Source: Collinsella sp. BG-O-102
GTDB lineage: Bacteria; Actinomycetota; Coriobacteriia; Coriobacteriales; Coriobacteriaceae
Direction of reading: 5' to 3'
Assembly (NCBI RefSeq): GCF_023656745.1
Contig: NZ_JAMOKO010000010.1
Location: 35,731-99,730 of the forward strand
DNA: 64,000 nucleotides
The notes beneath the pieces are model-generated. The model was not told the origin of the DNA and searched no databases. It was given only the letters and a program-made list of their open reading frames with translations. The position numbers and the translations under genes are program-made. Below, piece by piece: positions 50,856 to 60,011 of this stretch (position 1 is its first letter; the number at the start of each line of letters is the position of its first letter).

Positions 50856-52415
50856 ATGGAAACGTTGATTCTCGCCCTGCTCGCGACTCCTTTGGTGTTC
50901 TCGCTGGTTATGGCGTTTTTGCCCAAGAACACGTCCTATAACGTGTTTGCCGGTCTCAACCTGGTCTCCGTCGCAGCCGTCCTGGTGCTGTCGATTATGA
51001 CGGCCGGTGACGTCCTTATGAGCGGCGAAACCGCGAGCGCTCTTGGCCTGTGGTTCCACCTCGATTCGCTGGGCGCCATCTTTGTGCTGCTCATCGGCTT
51101 TATCGGTTTTCTTACGGGGCTGTTCTCGCTGCCCTATGTAAAGGCCGATATCGAGGAGGGCTCCATGCCCGCCGAGCGCGCCAAGCAGTATTTTGCACTG
51201 TTTAGTCTGTTCGTGTTTACCATGCTGCTCGCGTGCCTGTCCAACAACATGATCCTCACGTGGGCCGCCGTGGAAGCAACCACGCTTTCCACCGTGTTCC
51301 TGGTGGGTATCTACAAGAACAAGACGGCCCTCGAGGCTTCTTGGAAGTATGCGATGGTCTGCACCGCCGGCGTGGCCTTCGGCCTGTTCGGTACGCTGCT
51401 GATCTACGCCAACGCCGCCGACGTGATTCCCAACGCCCACGAGGCCGCATTCCTGTCGTGCGTGCTGCCGTATGCCGACCAGTTCGACCCGACGCTCATG
51501 CGCCTCGCCTTTGCGTTTATCGTGATCGGCTTTGGCACCAAGGCCGGCCTGTTCCCCATGCACACTTGGCTGCCCGATGCCCACTCCCAGGCCCCGAGCC
51601 CTGTCTCGGCCCTGCTCTCGGGCGTGCTGCTTAAGTGCGCCATGCTTGTGATCATGCGCTTCTACGGCTTTACTATCCAGGCCGTGGGCGCCGAGTATCC
51701 GCAGCTTTTGCTGTTGATCTTCGGCACGCTGTCCATTTTGGTGGCGGCACTTTCTATGTTCCGCCAGGACGACCTCAAGCGCCGCTTTGCGTATTCGTCT
51801 GTGGAGAACGTGGGCGTTATCGCCCTGTGCCTGGGTATCGGCGGCCCGCTGGGTATCGCCGCGGCCCTGCTGCACTGCGTGTTCCACGGCTTTACCAAGA
51901 CGCTTGCCTTCTGCGTGTCCGGCAACATCCAGCACGCCTTTGGCACGCGTAGCCTGGCCAAGATCCAGGGCGTCGTCGAGGTTGCCCCCGCAACCGCCGC
52001 GCTCGCCGTCCTGGCGCTGCTCGGTCTTGGTGCCTTCCCGCCCTTTGGCATGTTTATCTCCGAGTTCCTGACTTTTGTCGCCGGTGTTACCGCCGGTCCC
52101 ATGTGGCTGGTCGTCGTGGTCGCCCTCGGTCTTACCGTGGCCATCTCCGCGCTCACCCGCATCGCGCTCAAGTCGGTATTCGGCCATGCGCCCCAGGGCA
52201 TGGGCAAGCATGAGGCCCCGGCGCTCATGCTTATCCCCGAAATCATCCTGGCTGTCATGATCTTGTGGTTTGGCATCGCCACCCCGCTGCCTCTCGTGCA
52301 CGGTGTGGAGACCGCGACCGGCATCGTGCTCGAGCAGAGCACCGAGGAACTTCACGCGACGCCGATGTACCGCGCTGTGTTCGGTACCGAGACCGCTCAG
52401 AGCGAGGTGGAGTAA
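50856..52415 (+). CDS. hyfF: Hydrogenase-4 membrane subunit HyfF (NuoN-like), 519 aa
   Basis: Third antiporter-type subunit. FGTKAGLFPMHTWLPDAHSQAPSPVSALLSGVLLKCA and RRFAYSSVENVGVIALCLGIGG are the conserved proton-channel motifs. Similar in length to E. coli HyfF (526 aa). Together with HyfB and HyfD it gives the complex three putative ion-pumping modules. Confidence 0.94.
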   Translation: METLILALLATPLVFSLVMAFLPKNTSYNVFAGLNLVSVAAVLVLSIMTAGDVLMSGETASALGLWFHLDSLGAIFVLLIGFIGFLTGLFSLPYVKADIEEGSMPAERAKQYFALFSLFVFTMLLACLSNNMILTWAAVEATTLSTVFLVGIYKNKTALEASWKYAMVCTAGVAFGLFGTLLIYANAADVIPNAHEAAFLSCVLPYADQFDPTLMRLAFAFIVIGFGTKAGLFPMHTWLPDAHSQAPSPVSALLSGVLLKCAMLVIMRFYGFTIQAVGAEYPQLLLLIFGTLSILVAALSMFRQDDLKRRFAYSSVENVGVIALCLGIGGPLGIAAALLHCVFHGFTKTLAFCVSGNIQHAFGTRSLAKIQGVVEVAPATAALAVLALLGLGAFPPFGMFISEFLTFVAGVTAGPMWLVVVVALGLTVAISALTRIALKSVFGHAPQGMGKHEAPALMLIPEIILAVMILWFGIATPLPLVHGVETATGIVLEQSTEELHATPMYRAVFGTETAQSEVE

Positions 52416-52418
52416 CGA

Positions 52419-54191
52419 ATGATTGAAACTGAGAACAAGGTGTATGCCCGTCGCTGCGAGAGCCATGTCGAGGCCCTGCGCCGCGCCGTTCCGGGCTGCA
52501 TCGAGAAGGTCGAGTGGCAGTGCGAGGACCAGCTGACGATTACCGTCAAGCAGGACAAGCTGCCCGAGGCCGTCCACTACCTGTATTACGAGCGCTACGG
52601 CTGGATTCCCGTGATCATCGGCAACGATGAGCGCAGTCTGTGCGGCCGTTACGCCGTGTACTACGTCATCTCCATGGAGGGGGAGGACCCCGGCTGGGTG
52701 ACCGTGCGTACCGAGGTCGATCCCGCCAAGATGACGTTCCCGTCCGTGACGCCGTTCGTCCCCGCCTGCGTTTGGGGCGAGCGCGAGCTTCGCGACATGT
52801 TCGGCCTGATTCCCGAGGGTCTGCCCGACCGTCGCCGCCTGGTGCTTCCCGACGATTGGCCCAGCGGCCTGTACCCGCTGCGCAAGGACTCCATGGACTA
52901 CCGCTTCCGTCCCGCTCCCGCGAGCGACATGGAAAATTACGAGTTTTTGGCCGACACTAAGGGCAAGGAGACCACGCTCGTCCCCATGGGCCCGCTGCAC
53001 ATTACCTCCGATGAGCCCGGCCACTTCCGCCTGTTCGTCGAGGGCGAGACGATCGTCGACGCCGACTACCGTCTGTTCTACGTGCACCGCGGCATGGAGA
53101 AGGTCGCCGAGACGCGCCTGAACTATGACGCCGTGACGTTCCTCGCCGACCGCATCTGCGGCATCTGCGGCTGCGCCCACTCGGTGGCCTATGCCGAGGC
53201 CGTCGAGCGCGCCCAGGGCATTCATGTCCCGCCGCGCGCCCAGTACATCCGCGCTATCATGCTCGAGGTCGAGCGCCTGCACTCGCATCTGCTCAACATC
53301 GGCCTGGCGTCGCACTACACAGGCTTCGACTCCGGCTTCCAGCAGTTCTTCCGCGTCCGCGAGAAGTCCATGGACCTGGCCGAGAAGCTCTCCGGTCACC
53401 GCAAGACCTACGGCCTCAACGTGATCGGCGGCGTGCGTCGCGACATTTTGGCCGAGCAGAAGCTCTCCACGCTCACGACCATCCACCAGCTGCGCTCCGA
53501 GGTTCAGGAGCTCGTCGACGTCTTGCTCTCCACGCCCAACTTTATTGAGCGTACGAGTGGCATCGGCATCTTGGACCGCAAGATCGCACGCGACTTCTCG
53601 CCGGTCGGTCCGCTCATGCGTGGCTCGGGCTATGCCCGCGACGTGCGTTTTGACCATCCCTTCGACGGCTACGCCGATCCGGACGTTCAAAAGATGCACG
53701 CCGCCACGGCCGACACCTGCGATGCCTTCGGCCGTACCGCCGTTCGCATCCAGGAGGTCTACGATTCGATCGACATGATCGAGACCATGCTCGAGAACTG
53801 CCCGTCGGGCCCCATCCTCACCACGGATTGGGAGTACACCCCGCACAAGTACGCCATCGGCGCCACCGAGGCGCCGCGCGGCGAGGACGTGCACTGGGCC
53901 ATGCTCGGCAACAACCAGAAGTGCTACCGCTGGCGCGCCAAGGCCGCCACGTACAGCAACTGGCCGGTCTTGCGCTACATGTTCCGCGGCAACACCGTGG
54001 GCGACGCGGCGCTGATCGTCGGCTCGCTCGACCCGTGCTACTCCTGCACCGACCGCGTGACGGTGACCGATGTCGCCGCCAAGCGCGACCACGTGCTCGA
54101 CAAGGAGCAGTTCGAGAACGTCTGGCGCGACAAGTCGCCGCTTGCGGGCGAGGGCACCATGGCCGCTCCGCTCGATGAGGAGGCGCTCTAA
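52419..54191 (+). CDS. hyfG: NiFe hydrogenase large subunit HyfG (NuoC-NuoD fusion), 590 aa
   Basis: Catalytic H2-evolving subunit (group 4 NiFe hydrogenase). Residues about 1-170 are the NuoC-like 30-kDa domain (VWGERELRDMFGLIPEGLPDRRRLVLPDDWP). The NiFe-binding cysteines are in RICGICGCAHS (from residue 245) and DPCYSC (from residue 538). About 47 residues follow the second motif and would be removed in part by the maturation protease HycI. GVRRDI and PRGEDVHWAM are other family blocks. Starts 3 nt after hyfF and ends 1 nt before hyfH. Confidence 0.96.
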   Translation: MIETENKVYARRCESHVEALRRAVPGCIEKVEWQCEDQLTITVKQDKLPEAVHYLYYERYGWIPVIIGNDERSLCGRYAVYYVISMEGEDPGWVTVRTEVDPAKMTFPSVTPFVPACVWGERELRDMFGLIPEGLPDRRRLVLPDDWPSGLYPLRKDSMDYRFRPAPASDMENYEFLADTKGKETTLVPMGPLHITSDEPGHFRLFVEGETIVDADYRLFYVHRGMEKVAETRLNYDAVTFLADRICGICGCAHSVAYAEAVERAQGIHVPPRAQYIRAIMLEVERLHSHLLNIGLASHYTGFDSGFQQFFRVREKSMDLAEKLSGHRKTYGLNVIGGVRRDILAEQKLSTLTTIHQLRSEVQELVDVLLSTPNFIERTSGIGILDRKIARDFSPVGPLMRGSGYARDVRFDHPFDGYADPDVQKMHAATADTCDAFGRTAVRIQEVYDSIDMIETMLENCPSGPILTTDWEYTPHKYAIGATEAPRGEDVHWAMLGNNQKCYRWRAKAATYSNWPVLRYMFRGNTVGDAALIVGSLDPCYSCTDRVTVTDVAAKRDHVLDKEQFENVWRDKSPLAGEGTMAAPLDEEAL

Positions 54192-54192
54192 T

Positions 54193-54909
54193 ATGCTGAA
54201 GCTTTGGAAGGTCAACGCCAAGGCCGGCGACGCGACGGTCAAGTACCCGTTTGCGCCGTTCCCCACCAACAAGGACATGCGCGGCAAGCCCGAGCACAAC
54301 GCCGAGCTCTGCATCGCCTGCGGTGCCTGCGGCGTGGCGTGCCCGGCCGATGCCATTCGCATGGACACCGACCTTGCGGCCGATACCATCACCTGGTCGA
54401 TCGACTACGGTCGCTGCATCTTCTGCGGCCGCTGCGAGGAGGCCTGCCCCATGGAGGCCATCAAGCTCACCGAGGAGTTTGAGCTGGCCGTCATGAGCAA
54501 GGACGACCTCACCAGCAAGAGCGTCTATACGCTCGAGCACTGCTCGCGTTGCGGCAAGCCGTTTGCCCCGCACAAGGAGATCGACTACGCTAAGCGCCTG
54601 CTGCAAAAGGCCGGCGGCATGGAGGCCGAGCAGGCTGCCCGTACCGTCGGTATGTGCCAGGAGTGCAAGCGCGAGCTCGACGCCCTGCGCGCCGCCTCGG
54701 CCGTAAAGACCGGCAACGCTGCTGGCATGGCTGCCAACGAGACGCTTGCGTCCGGCGAGCCCCAGGGCCCCGGCATGGAGTATCTGGGCGGCCACGGCGT
54801 GAACCCGGATTATATCGACCGCGAGCTCAACCCCGATGCGCCCGAGATTCCCGCCGGTCCTGCACCGGTCGAGGGCATCATCATGGATTTTGATACGAAG
54901 GAGGAGTAA
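54193..54909 (+). CDS. hyfH: Hydrogenase-4 iron-sulfur subunit HyfH (NuoI-like), 238 aa
   Basis: Two [4Fe-4S] clusters are carried by AELCIACGACGVACPADA and GRCIFCGRCEEACPMEA, as in NuoI/HycF. Two extra CxxC pairs, HCSRCGKPFAPH and GMCQECKREL, follow, and the last roughly 60 residues are an extension beyond the E. coli HyfH length (181 aa). The start ATG is 2 nt after the hyfG stop; the frame extends into hyfG but has no site there. Confidence 0.93.
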   Translation: MLKLWKVNAKAGDATVKYPFAPFPTNKDMRGKPEHNAELCIACGACGVACPADAIRMDTDLAADTITWSIDYGRCIFCGRCEEACPMEAIKLTEEFELAVMSKDDLTSKSVYTLEHCSRCGKPFAPHKEIDYAKRLLQKAGGMEAEQAARTVGMCQECKRELDALRAASAVKTGNAAGMAANETLASGEPQGPGMEYLGGHGVNPDYIDRELNPDAPEIPAGPAPVEGIIMDFDTKEE

Positions 54910-54911
54910 CC

Positions 54912-55694
54912 ATGGCCGAACCCACGCTTTTGCCCGAGCGGCTTCAGTACCGCCCGACCAAGATCGAGCTCGACGAGAGCATCGAGAAGGCCAAGGCGAC
55001 CCTTCTTAAGAAGATCAAGCGCTCGGTGTACGTCTACCGTGTTGACTGTGGCGGCTGCAACGGCTGCGAGATCGAGATCTTCGGTTCCATCACGCCCGTC
55101 TTCGATGTCGAGCGTTTTGGTATTAAGGTCGTCCCGTCGCCCCGTCACGCCGATGTGCTGCTGTACACCGGTGCCGTGACGCGTGCCATGCGCATGCCGG
55201 CCCTGCGCGCCTTTGAGGCCGCACCCGATCCCAAGATCGTGGTGTCCTATGGCGCGTGCGGCTGCACCGGCGGCATCTTCTACGACAACTACTGCGTCTG
55301 GGGCGGCACGGATAAGATTCTGCCGGTCGATGTCTACATCCCCGGCTGCCCGCCCAGCCCCGCGCAGACCATCTACGGCTTTGCCATGGCGCTCGGTCTG
55401 CTGGACCAAAAGCTCCATGCCGAGACCAAGGTGGAGGCCGCCGGCGAGCAGGCCGATATCCTGCACCCCGGCGTGCCGTACAAGCTGCGCGTTGCCATCG
55501 AGCGCGAGGCTCGCGCCATGAGCGGCTACCGTTACGGCCGCGACCTGGCCAACGAGTTTATGGATACGCTCGAGGGCGCGCCCAAGGGCGATATCCGCGG
55601 TGCCATGGCGCTGCTCATCGACAAGCAGGACGATCCGCGCCGCGTCGAGGTGTACTCGGCGCTGCAGGATCTGGTGCTGGCCGGAGGTCGCTAG
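54912..55694 (+). CDS. hyfI: Hydrogenase-4 small subunit HyfI (NuoB-like), 260 aa
   Basis: Carries the [4Fe-4S] cluster next to the NiFe site. YRVDCGGCNGCEIEIFG (about residues 39-55), SYGACGCTGGIFYD and YIPGCPPSPAQTIYGF provide the four ligands and the 20-kDa-subunit signature. Length as in E. coli (252 aa). It begins 2 nt after hyfH. Confidence 0.96.
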   Translation: MAEPTLLPERLQYRPTKIELDESIEKAKATLLKKIKRSVYVYRVDCGGCNGCEIEIFGSITPVFDVERFGIKVVPSPRHADVLLYTGAVTRAMRMPALRAFEAAPDPKIVVSYGACGCTGGIFYDNYCVWGGTDKILPVDVYIPGCPPSPAQTIYGFAMALGLLDQKLHAETKVEAAGEQADILHPGVPYKLRVAIEREARAMSGYRYGRDLANEFMDTLEGAPKGDIRGAMALLIDKQDDPRRVEVYSALQDLVLAGGR

Positions 55695-56276
55695 ATGGAG
55701 CTCACGGACCGCTCTGGTTACTTTGCGGGCCCCGGCATGCTCGGCGGCTCCTTTGGCGATGCCTCGCGCGCAAGCGACGAGGCCGCCGAGGGCGTCGCCG
55801 ACCCCTGCCTGGGCCATGCGCCCGACCAGGTGGTCTTCTACGAGCTCACGCGTAAGTTTGTGGAGACCGAAGAAGACGTTCCCCAGGAGGCCTGCGACGT
55901 GCTGTACTACACGCTCGCCGTGGGCCACCACACTGGCGTGCTCGACTGCTTTGAGCCGCGCCTGTCGGTGCCGGTGGATGTCTTCTATTCGCTCGTCGAC
56001 GCGCTGCCGGAGGGGGAGGCCAAAACCAAGTTTGAGGCCATCCGCTCCTTTGGCGAGTGCCAGCTCGACAAGGCGGCGGTGCCGTCGCTGCTCGAGGCCT
56101 GCGATGCGCTGCTCGACGAACGCGGTTTTCGTGGGTCGGCCAAGGCCGGCATCTCGGTGTTCGATAACGACTTTGGCCTGCATGCCCAGCAGGTCGCGTT
56201 CTTAATGAAGTTTCGCGATCTGGTTGAGCGCGTGCGCGATGTGTCGGGTGTGTATCTGACGGGAAGGTTGCAGTAA
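55695..56276 (+). CDS. hycH: Formate hydrogenlyase maturation protein HycH family, 193 aa
   Basis: Assembly factor for the hydrogenase large subunit. VVFYELTRKFVE, ACDVLYYTLAVGHHTGVLDCF and the C-terminal FLMKFRDLVERVRD match HycH/HyfJ. At 193 aa it has about 40 residues more at the N-terminus than the E. coli proteins (about 136 aa). The start follows the hyfI stop codon directly, and its stop overlaps hycI (TAATG). Confidence 0.85.
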   Translation: MELTDRSGYFAGPGMLGGSFGDASRASDEAAEGVADPCLGHAPDQVVFYELTRKFVETEEDVPQEACDVLYYTLAVGHHTGVLDCFEPRLSVPVDVFYSLVDALPEGEAKTKFEAIRSFGECQLDKAAVPSLLEACDALLDERGFRGSAKAGISVFDNDFGLHAQQVAFLMKFRDLVERVRDVSGVYLTGRLQ

Positions 56277-56779
56277 TGGGTCGCGTTGTGGATGGTCGTG
56301 TGAACGGCGCCCCGTTTGCGGGTATCGTGCTCACGGCGGGAAGCGTGCTACGTGCCGACGATGCCGCCGGCCCCGTGCTCTCCAAAAAGATGGAGGACTC
56401 ACCCATCGCCGGTTGGTACACCATCGACGGCGGCCAAACGCCCGAGGATGACATCATCGAGGTCAAGCGCGAGCGTCCGCCGCGCCTGGTGTTGGTCGAT
56501 GCCGCTGACATGGCGCTGCCCGTCGGCGCCATCCGCCTGCTCGACAAACGCGACGTGGCCCGCAAGTCGATGTTCACCACGCATTCGCTCCCTTTGTCGA
56601 TTCTGATCGAAGAGATTGAGCAATCGTGCGAAGATATCGTCTTCATAGGGATTCAGCCGGGTGATACGGAGTTCTATAACCCCATGTCCCCGGAGGTCTT
56701 TGACGCCGTCGACGCCGTGTACGACGCCGTGGCCGCCAACGACTTTTCCCACTTTGTTCGCTTGGGGCAGGAGCTATAG
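56276..56779 (+). CDS. hycI: Hydrogenase maturation protease HycI, 167 aa
   Basis: Endopeptidase that removes the C-terminal tail of the large subunit after nickel insertion. GIVLTAGSVLRADDAAGPVLSKKM corresponds to the nickel-sensing GNxxxxDDG(A)G loop; LVLVDAADMALPVGAIRLL and the later FIGIQPGDTEFYNPMSPEV are HycI-like. The Asp of the RADD segment would bind Ni. Partner substrate: HyfG at 52419. Confidence 0.9.
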   Translation: MGRVVDGRVNGAPFAGIVLTAGSVLRADDAAGPVLSKKMEDSPIAGWYTIDGGQTPEDDIIEVKRERPPRLVLVDAADMALPVGAIRLLDKRDVARKSMFTTHSLPLSILIEEIEQSCEDIVFIGIQPGDTEFYNPMSPEVFDAVDAVYDAVAANDFSHFVRLGQEL

Positions 56780-56818
56780 CAGCGCTTGCCTCTGCTGAAT
56801 AGGAAAGAAGTGATTGAC

Positions 56819-57658
56819 ATGGCAGATTCCAAGGTGGAGTACCCCGCTCCCGATTGCCTGGCGCCCGCCGCGATCGAGGCCAAGACCGAGACCGCCGGCG
56901 TGACCAAGGCTAACCTGCCGGTCGCCAAGGCCTTTCTGTTGGCAATGTTCGCCGGTGCGTTTATCGCCTTCGGCGGCCTGTTCTTTACGGTGTTTTTGAG
57001 CGACAGCACGCTGGGCTGGGGCGCCCAGCGTGTCGTGGGCGGCCTGTGCTTTTGCCTGGGCCTGGTGCTCGTGCTGGTGTGCGGCGCCGAGCTGTTCACC
57101 GGTAATTCACTTATGGTCTGCGCGCTCAAGAGCAAAAAGATCACCCTGGTCCAGATGCTCAAGGCTTGGGTCGTCGTGTGGCTTGGTAATTTTGTCGGTG
57201 CCCTGTTCATCGTCTTTTTGGTGTACATGGCCGGCATTTACAAGCTCAACGGCGAGGCGGTCGCCAATTCCATGGTGAGTGTCGCCGCTGGCAAGGTGAC
57301 GGTCGACTGGGTGACGATCTTCTTCCGCGGCATCCTGTGCAACATCTTTGTGTGCCTGGCCGTGTGGATCGGTACCGCTGGCAAGACCGTGGTCGATAAG
57401 GTTGTGGGCATTTTGCTGCCCATCGCCGCCTTTGTGGCCTGCGGTTTTGAGCACTGCGTTGCCAACATGTACTTTTTGCCCATGGGTGCCGTGATGCACG
57501 CGTGCGGCTATGGCGCCAAGGTCGCCGGCGCCGATGCGCTCAACGCTGCGGGCATTGCGTTTAACCTGTCCGCTGCCACGCTGGGCAACATCGTGGGCGG
57601 CGCGGTTCTGGTCGCGCTCGGCTACTGGTTTATCTATGCCAAGAAGTCCGAGGCGTAA
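56819..57658 (+). CDS. focA: Formate channel FocA (FNT family), 279 aa
   Basis: Pentameric formate/nitrite-type channel with six helices. AGAFIAFGGLFFTVFLS, CGAELFTGNSLMVCAL and AFVACGFEHCVANMYFLPMG (with the pore His) are family signatures. The ATG at 56819 follows AGGAAAG at 10 nt. Placed behind the hydrogenase genes, it most likely moves formate toward FdhF. A weak terminator follows. Confidence 0.94.
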   Translation: MADSKVEYPAPDCLAPAAIEAKTETAGVTKANLPVAKAFLLAMFAGAFIAFGGLFFTVFLSDSTLGWGAQRVVGGLCFCLGLVLVLVCGAELFTGNSLMVCALKSKKITLVQMLKAWVVVWLGNFVGALFIVFLVYMAGIYKLNGEAVANSMVSVAAGKVTVDWVTIFFRGILCNIFVCLAVWIGTAGKTVVDKVVGILLPIAAFVACGFEHCVANMYFLPMGAVMHACGYGAKVAGADALNAAGIAFNLSAATLGNIVGGAVLVALGYWFIYAKKSEA

Positions 57659-57678
57659 TAAGCCGAAATGACGTACGG

Positions 57679-57716
57679 GCCTCCCGAGGGGCGTTTGCCT
57701 TTTGGGAGGCTCTTCG
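57679..57716 (+). terminator. Hairpin terminator after focA
   Basis: GCCTCCC/GGGAGGC with an 18-nt loop, followed by TCTTCG. No strong T-run, so moderate support. Confidence 0.55.
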
Positions 57717-57817
57717 TGTCTTGCTGCGGTAGATGCTGCGGGCTTTGCGTCGCGGCAGCTGGTGGCAGAGCTGTGGTGCGGTGGGGTTGAGCCCCTGAGC
57801 TGGAAGGAATAATCGAG

Positions 57818-59935
57818 ATGGCATCGAGAACTATGCATGACGGTCGCTCCGTGGTGACGACATGCGGGGGATGCTATGCCGATTGCGCCTTTGCGGCACG
57901 CGTTGAGGACGGTCACGTGGTGGCCGAGTTGCCGGTGCCGGGACATCCGTGCGCGGCGCGTGCCCTGTGCGCCCGCGGGCGCCATCGCCTGGCAATGCCG
58001 TTTGACGAGCGCGACCGGATTTTGCACCCCATGCGCCGACGAGCTGATGGCTCGGGGTTCGATGTGATTTCGTGGGACGAGGCGTTTGCCCAGATTGCCG
58101 ATCGTCTTTTGGGGATTGTTGACGAGCATGGGGCTCGTGCGCTGGGCATGACGCTCGGCGTTCCCTCGTTCGATCGCTACTGGGCCTATCGCCTTATGCA
58201 TGCGCTGGGCTCGCCTAACGTGTACGGTGCCGATGGCGCCTGCGAGGTAAGCCGACTTACCGGTTGGGAGCACAGCCTGGGCTATAGTCCCGCCTCCGAT
58301 CTGGCGCATACCGATTGCATCATGTACCTGGGGCGTTCCATCGTCGATTCGTCGACGATGGGGGCCGTCGATGCGCTCAACGATGCGCGCCGGCGCGGGG
58401 CGAAGATCATCGTGGTCGACCCCCGGCGCAGCGGCTCGGCTGCTATTGCCGATCGCTGGCTGCGCGTGCGCCCGGGCTGTGACCTGGCCTTGCTGCTGGG
58501 CATCGCCCACGTGCTGATTGCCGAGGACTTGTACGACCACGAGTTCGTGGATCGCTATACCACGGGTTTTGACGAGCTGGCGCAGGCGGCCCGTGCTTGG
58601 ACGCCCGAGTGGGCCGAGTCGATGTGCGACGTGCCGGCCGCAGAGATTGTCGCCACGGCGCGCGATCTAGCTGCCGCCGCGCCTGCCGCCGTGGTGGATG
58701 CGGGCTTTCATGGCGGCATCGGTATCGCGTATGCCAATAGCACCCAGACCGCGCGCGCTATTTGCTTGGTCGATGTGCTGCTGGGCTGCATCGGGCATGA
58801 GGGCGGTGCGCTCAATCCGCCCACGCCGCTTGTGTTGGGCGATCTCGATCCCGCACGCTTTGCGACGCCGCCGGTGCCGCGCAGGCCCAAGCTGGGGTCC
58901 GAGCGTTATCCACTGGTCGATTCGGTGCGCGGCCTGTGCACGACCATCGGTCAGTCGATTCTTGCCGGCGATTTGCGTGGGCTCATCGTCTATGCCAGTA
59001 ACCCTGGTGCGGGCTATGGCAATGCACAGGCTTGGTTGGGTATTTTGCAGCAGCTCGACTTGCTCGTGACGATTGACATTCGCTGGTCCGAGACGGCGCG
59101 CGCTTCCGACTTCGTGCTGCCCGACGTGACGTATCTGGAGGCCGACCGCGGTGTAGGCACGGTCGTGGGCGCTAACGATGCGCGCGTGTTCTACCGCAAC
59201 GCCGTGCTGCCTGTGCAGCATGACGACACGCGTCCCGGTCGGGAGATTTTTACCGGTCTGGCGCAGGCGTGTGGCGTGGGCGAGTACTTCCAGTTTACGT
59301 CTGACGATCTGGCGGCTGCCCAGGTGGCGCCTTTTGGGATCGATCTGGACGAGTTCAAGGAGCACGGCTGGGCCGACACCGGCGTGGCGCTGCCGACGCG
59401 CACGGGCGAGCCGGTGATTCCGCTCGCCGGCGGCAAGATTGCGCTGGCAAGTGACGTATGGGAGCGAGCCGGCCTGGGGCGCGTGCCAGGCTGGATTGCG
59501 CCGATGGTGGAGCCCAGCCCGGGGATGTTTCGCCTCATTAGCGGCAATCGACCCTTTGAGTCACATACCTCGCGCAGACTCGCGGCGGCCGGTGCCGCCG
59601 AGGCTGGGTCGGACCTGGATGCCGTGCAGATGAATGCCGATGTCGCCGCTCGCATGGGTATCGCCGATGGTGAGGTCGTCGAGCTTGTGAGCGACATGGG
59701 CCGCGACCGCGTGCGCGTGGAGACGACGCCGTATCTGCATCCGGCGTGCATCTTCACCTCGGCCGCCCCCGGTGGGCGTTCGTTTGACGCCGATGCCGGT
59801 GGCGCTCAGGCCCTGGGCGTCGGGCCGCTCGACCACACACCGCTGCGCTGGGACCCGTTGACGGGTGCCGCGCTCACCCAGGAAAACGCCGTTCGCGTGG
59901 AAAAGATCACGGAGCACGAGGATAATAACGATTGA
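57818..59935 (+). CDS. Molybdopterin-dependent oxidoreductase (catalytic subunit-like), 705 aa
   Basis: DMSO-reductase superfamily protein. The N-terminal [4Fe-4S] motif TTCGGCYADCAF uses Cys16, 19 and 23 with Cys51 (ALCARG) as fourth ligand. The metal-ligand region reads GADGACEVSRLTG, so the molybdenum ligand is probably Cys rather than Sec. Bis-MGD-binding blocks VVDPRRSGSAAIADRW and the C-terminal YLHPACIFTSAAPGG are visible. No signal peptide, no ferredoxin or membrane-anchor subunit is adjacent, so its electron partner is unknown; polysulfide, thiosulfate or formate chemistry cannot be told apart. GGAAGGAA precedes the ATG. Confidence 0.85.
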   Translation: MASRTMHDGRSVVTTCGGCYADCAFAARVEDGHVVAELPVPGHPCAARALCARGRHRLAMPFDERDRILHPMRRRADGSGFDVISWDEAFAQIADRLLGIVDEHGARALGMTLGVPSFDRYWAYRLMHALGSPNVYGADGACEVSRLTGWEHSLGYSPASDLAHTDCIMYLGRSIVDSSTMGAVDALNDARRRGAKIIVVDPRRSGSAAIADRWLRVRPGCDLALLLGIAHVLIAEDLYDHEFVDRYTTGFDELAQAARAWTPEWAESMCDVPAAEIVATARDLAAAAPAAVVDAGFHGGIGIAYANSTQTARAICLVDVLLGCIGHEGGALNPPTPLVLGDLDPARFATPPVPRRPKLGSERYPLVDSVRGLCTTIGQSILAGDLRGLIVYASNPGAGYGNAQAWLGILQQLDLLVTIDIRWSETARASDFVLPDVTYLEADRGVGTVVGANDARVFYRNAVLPVQHDDTRPGREIFTGLAQACGVGEYFQFTSDDLAAAQVAPFGIDLDEFKEHGWADTGVALPTRTGEPVIPLAGGKIALASDVWERAGLGRVPGWIAPMVEPSPGMFRLISGNRPFESHTSRRLAAAGAAEAGSDLDAVQMNADVAARMGIADGEVVELVSDMGRDRVRVETTPYLHPACIFTSAAPGGRSFDADAGGAQALGVGPLDHTPLRWDPLTGAALTQENAVRVEKITEHEDNND

Positions 59936-60011
59936 TTGACTCAGCCGATCGAATTGGCTGATAGTTTGACGTTCGAACGATTGATTCACCTTTGGTTTTG
60001 AAAGGCCGCAC

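Noticed and set aside
50463..54392. 1309-aa open frame on the minus strand across hyfE-hyfH
   Set aside because: It is a long shadow frame produced by GC-rich codon bias opposite several clear hyf genes; low-complexity composition and no start signal.
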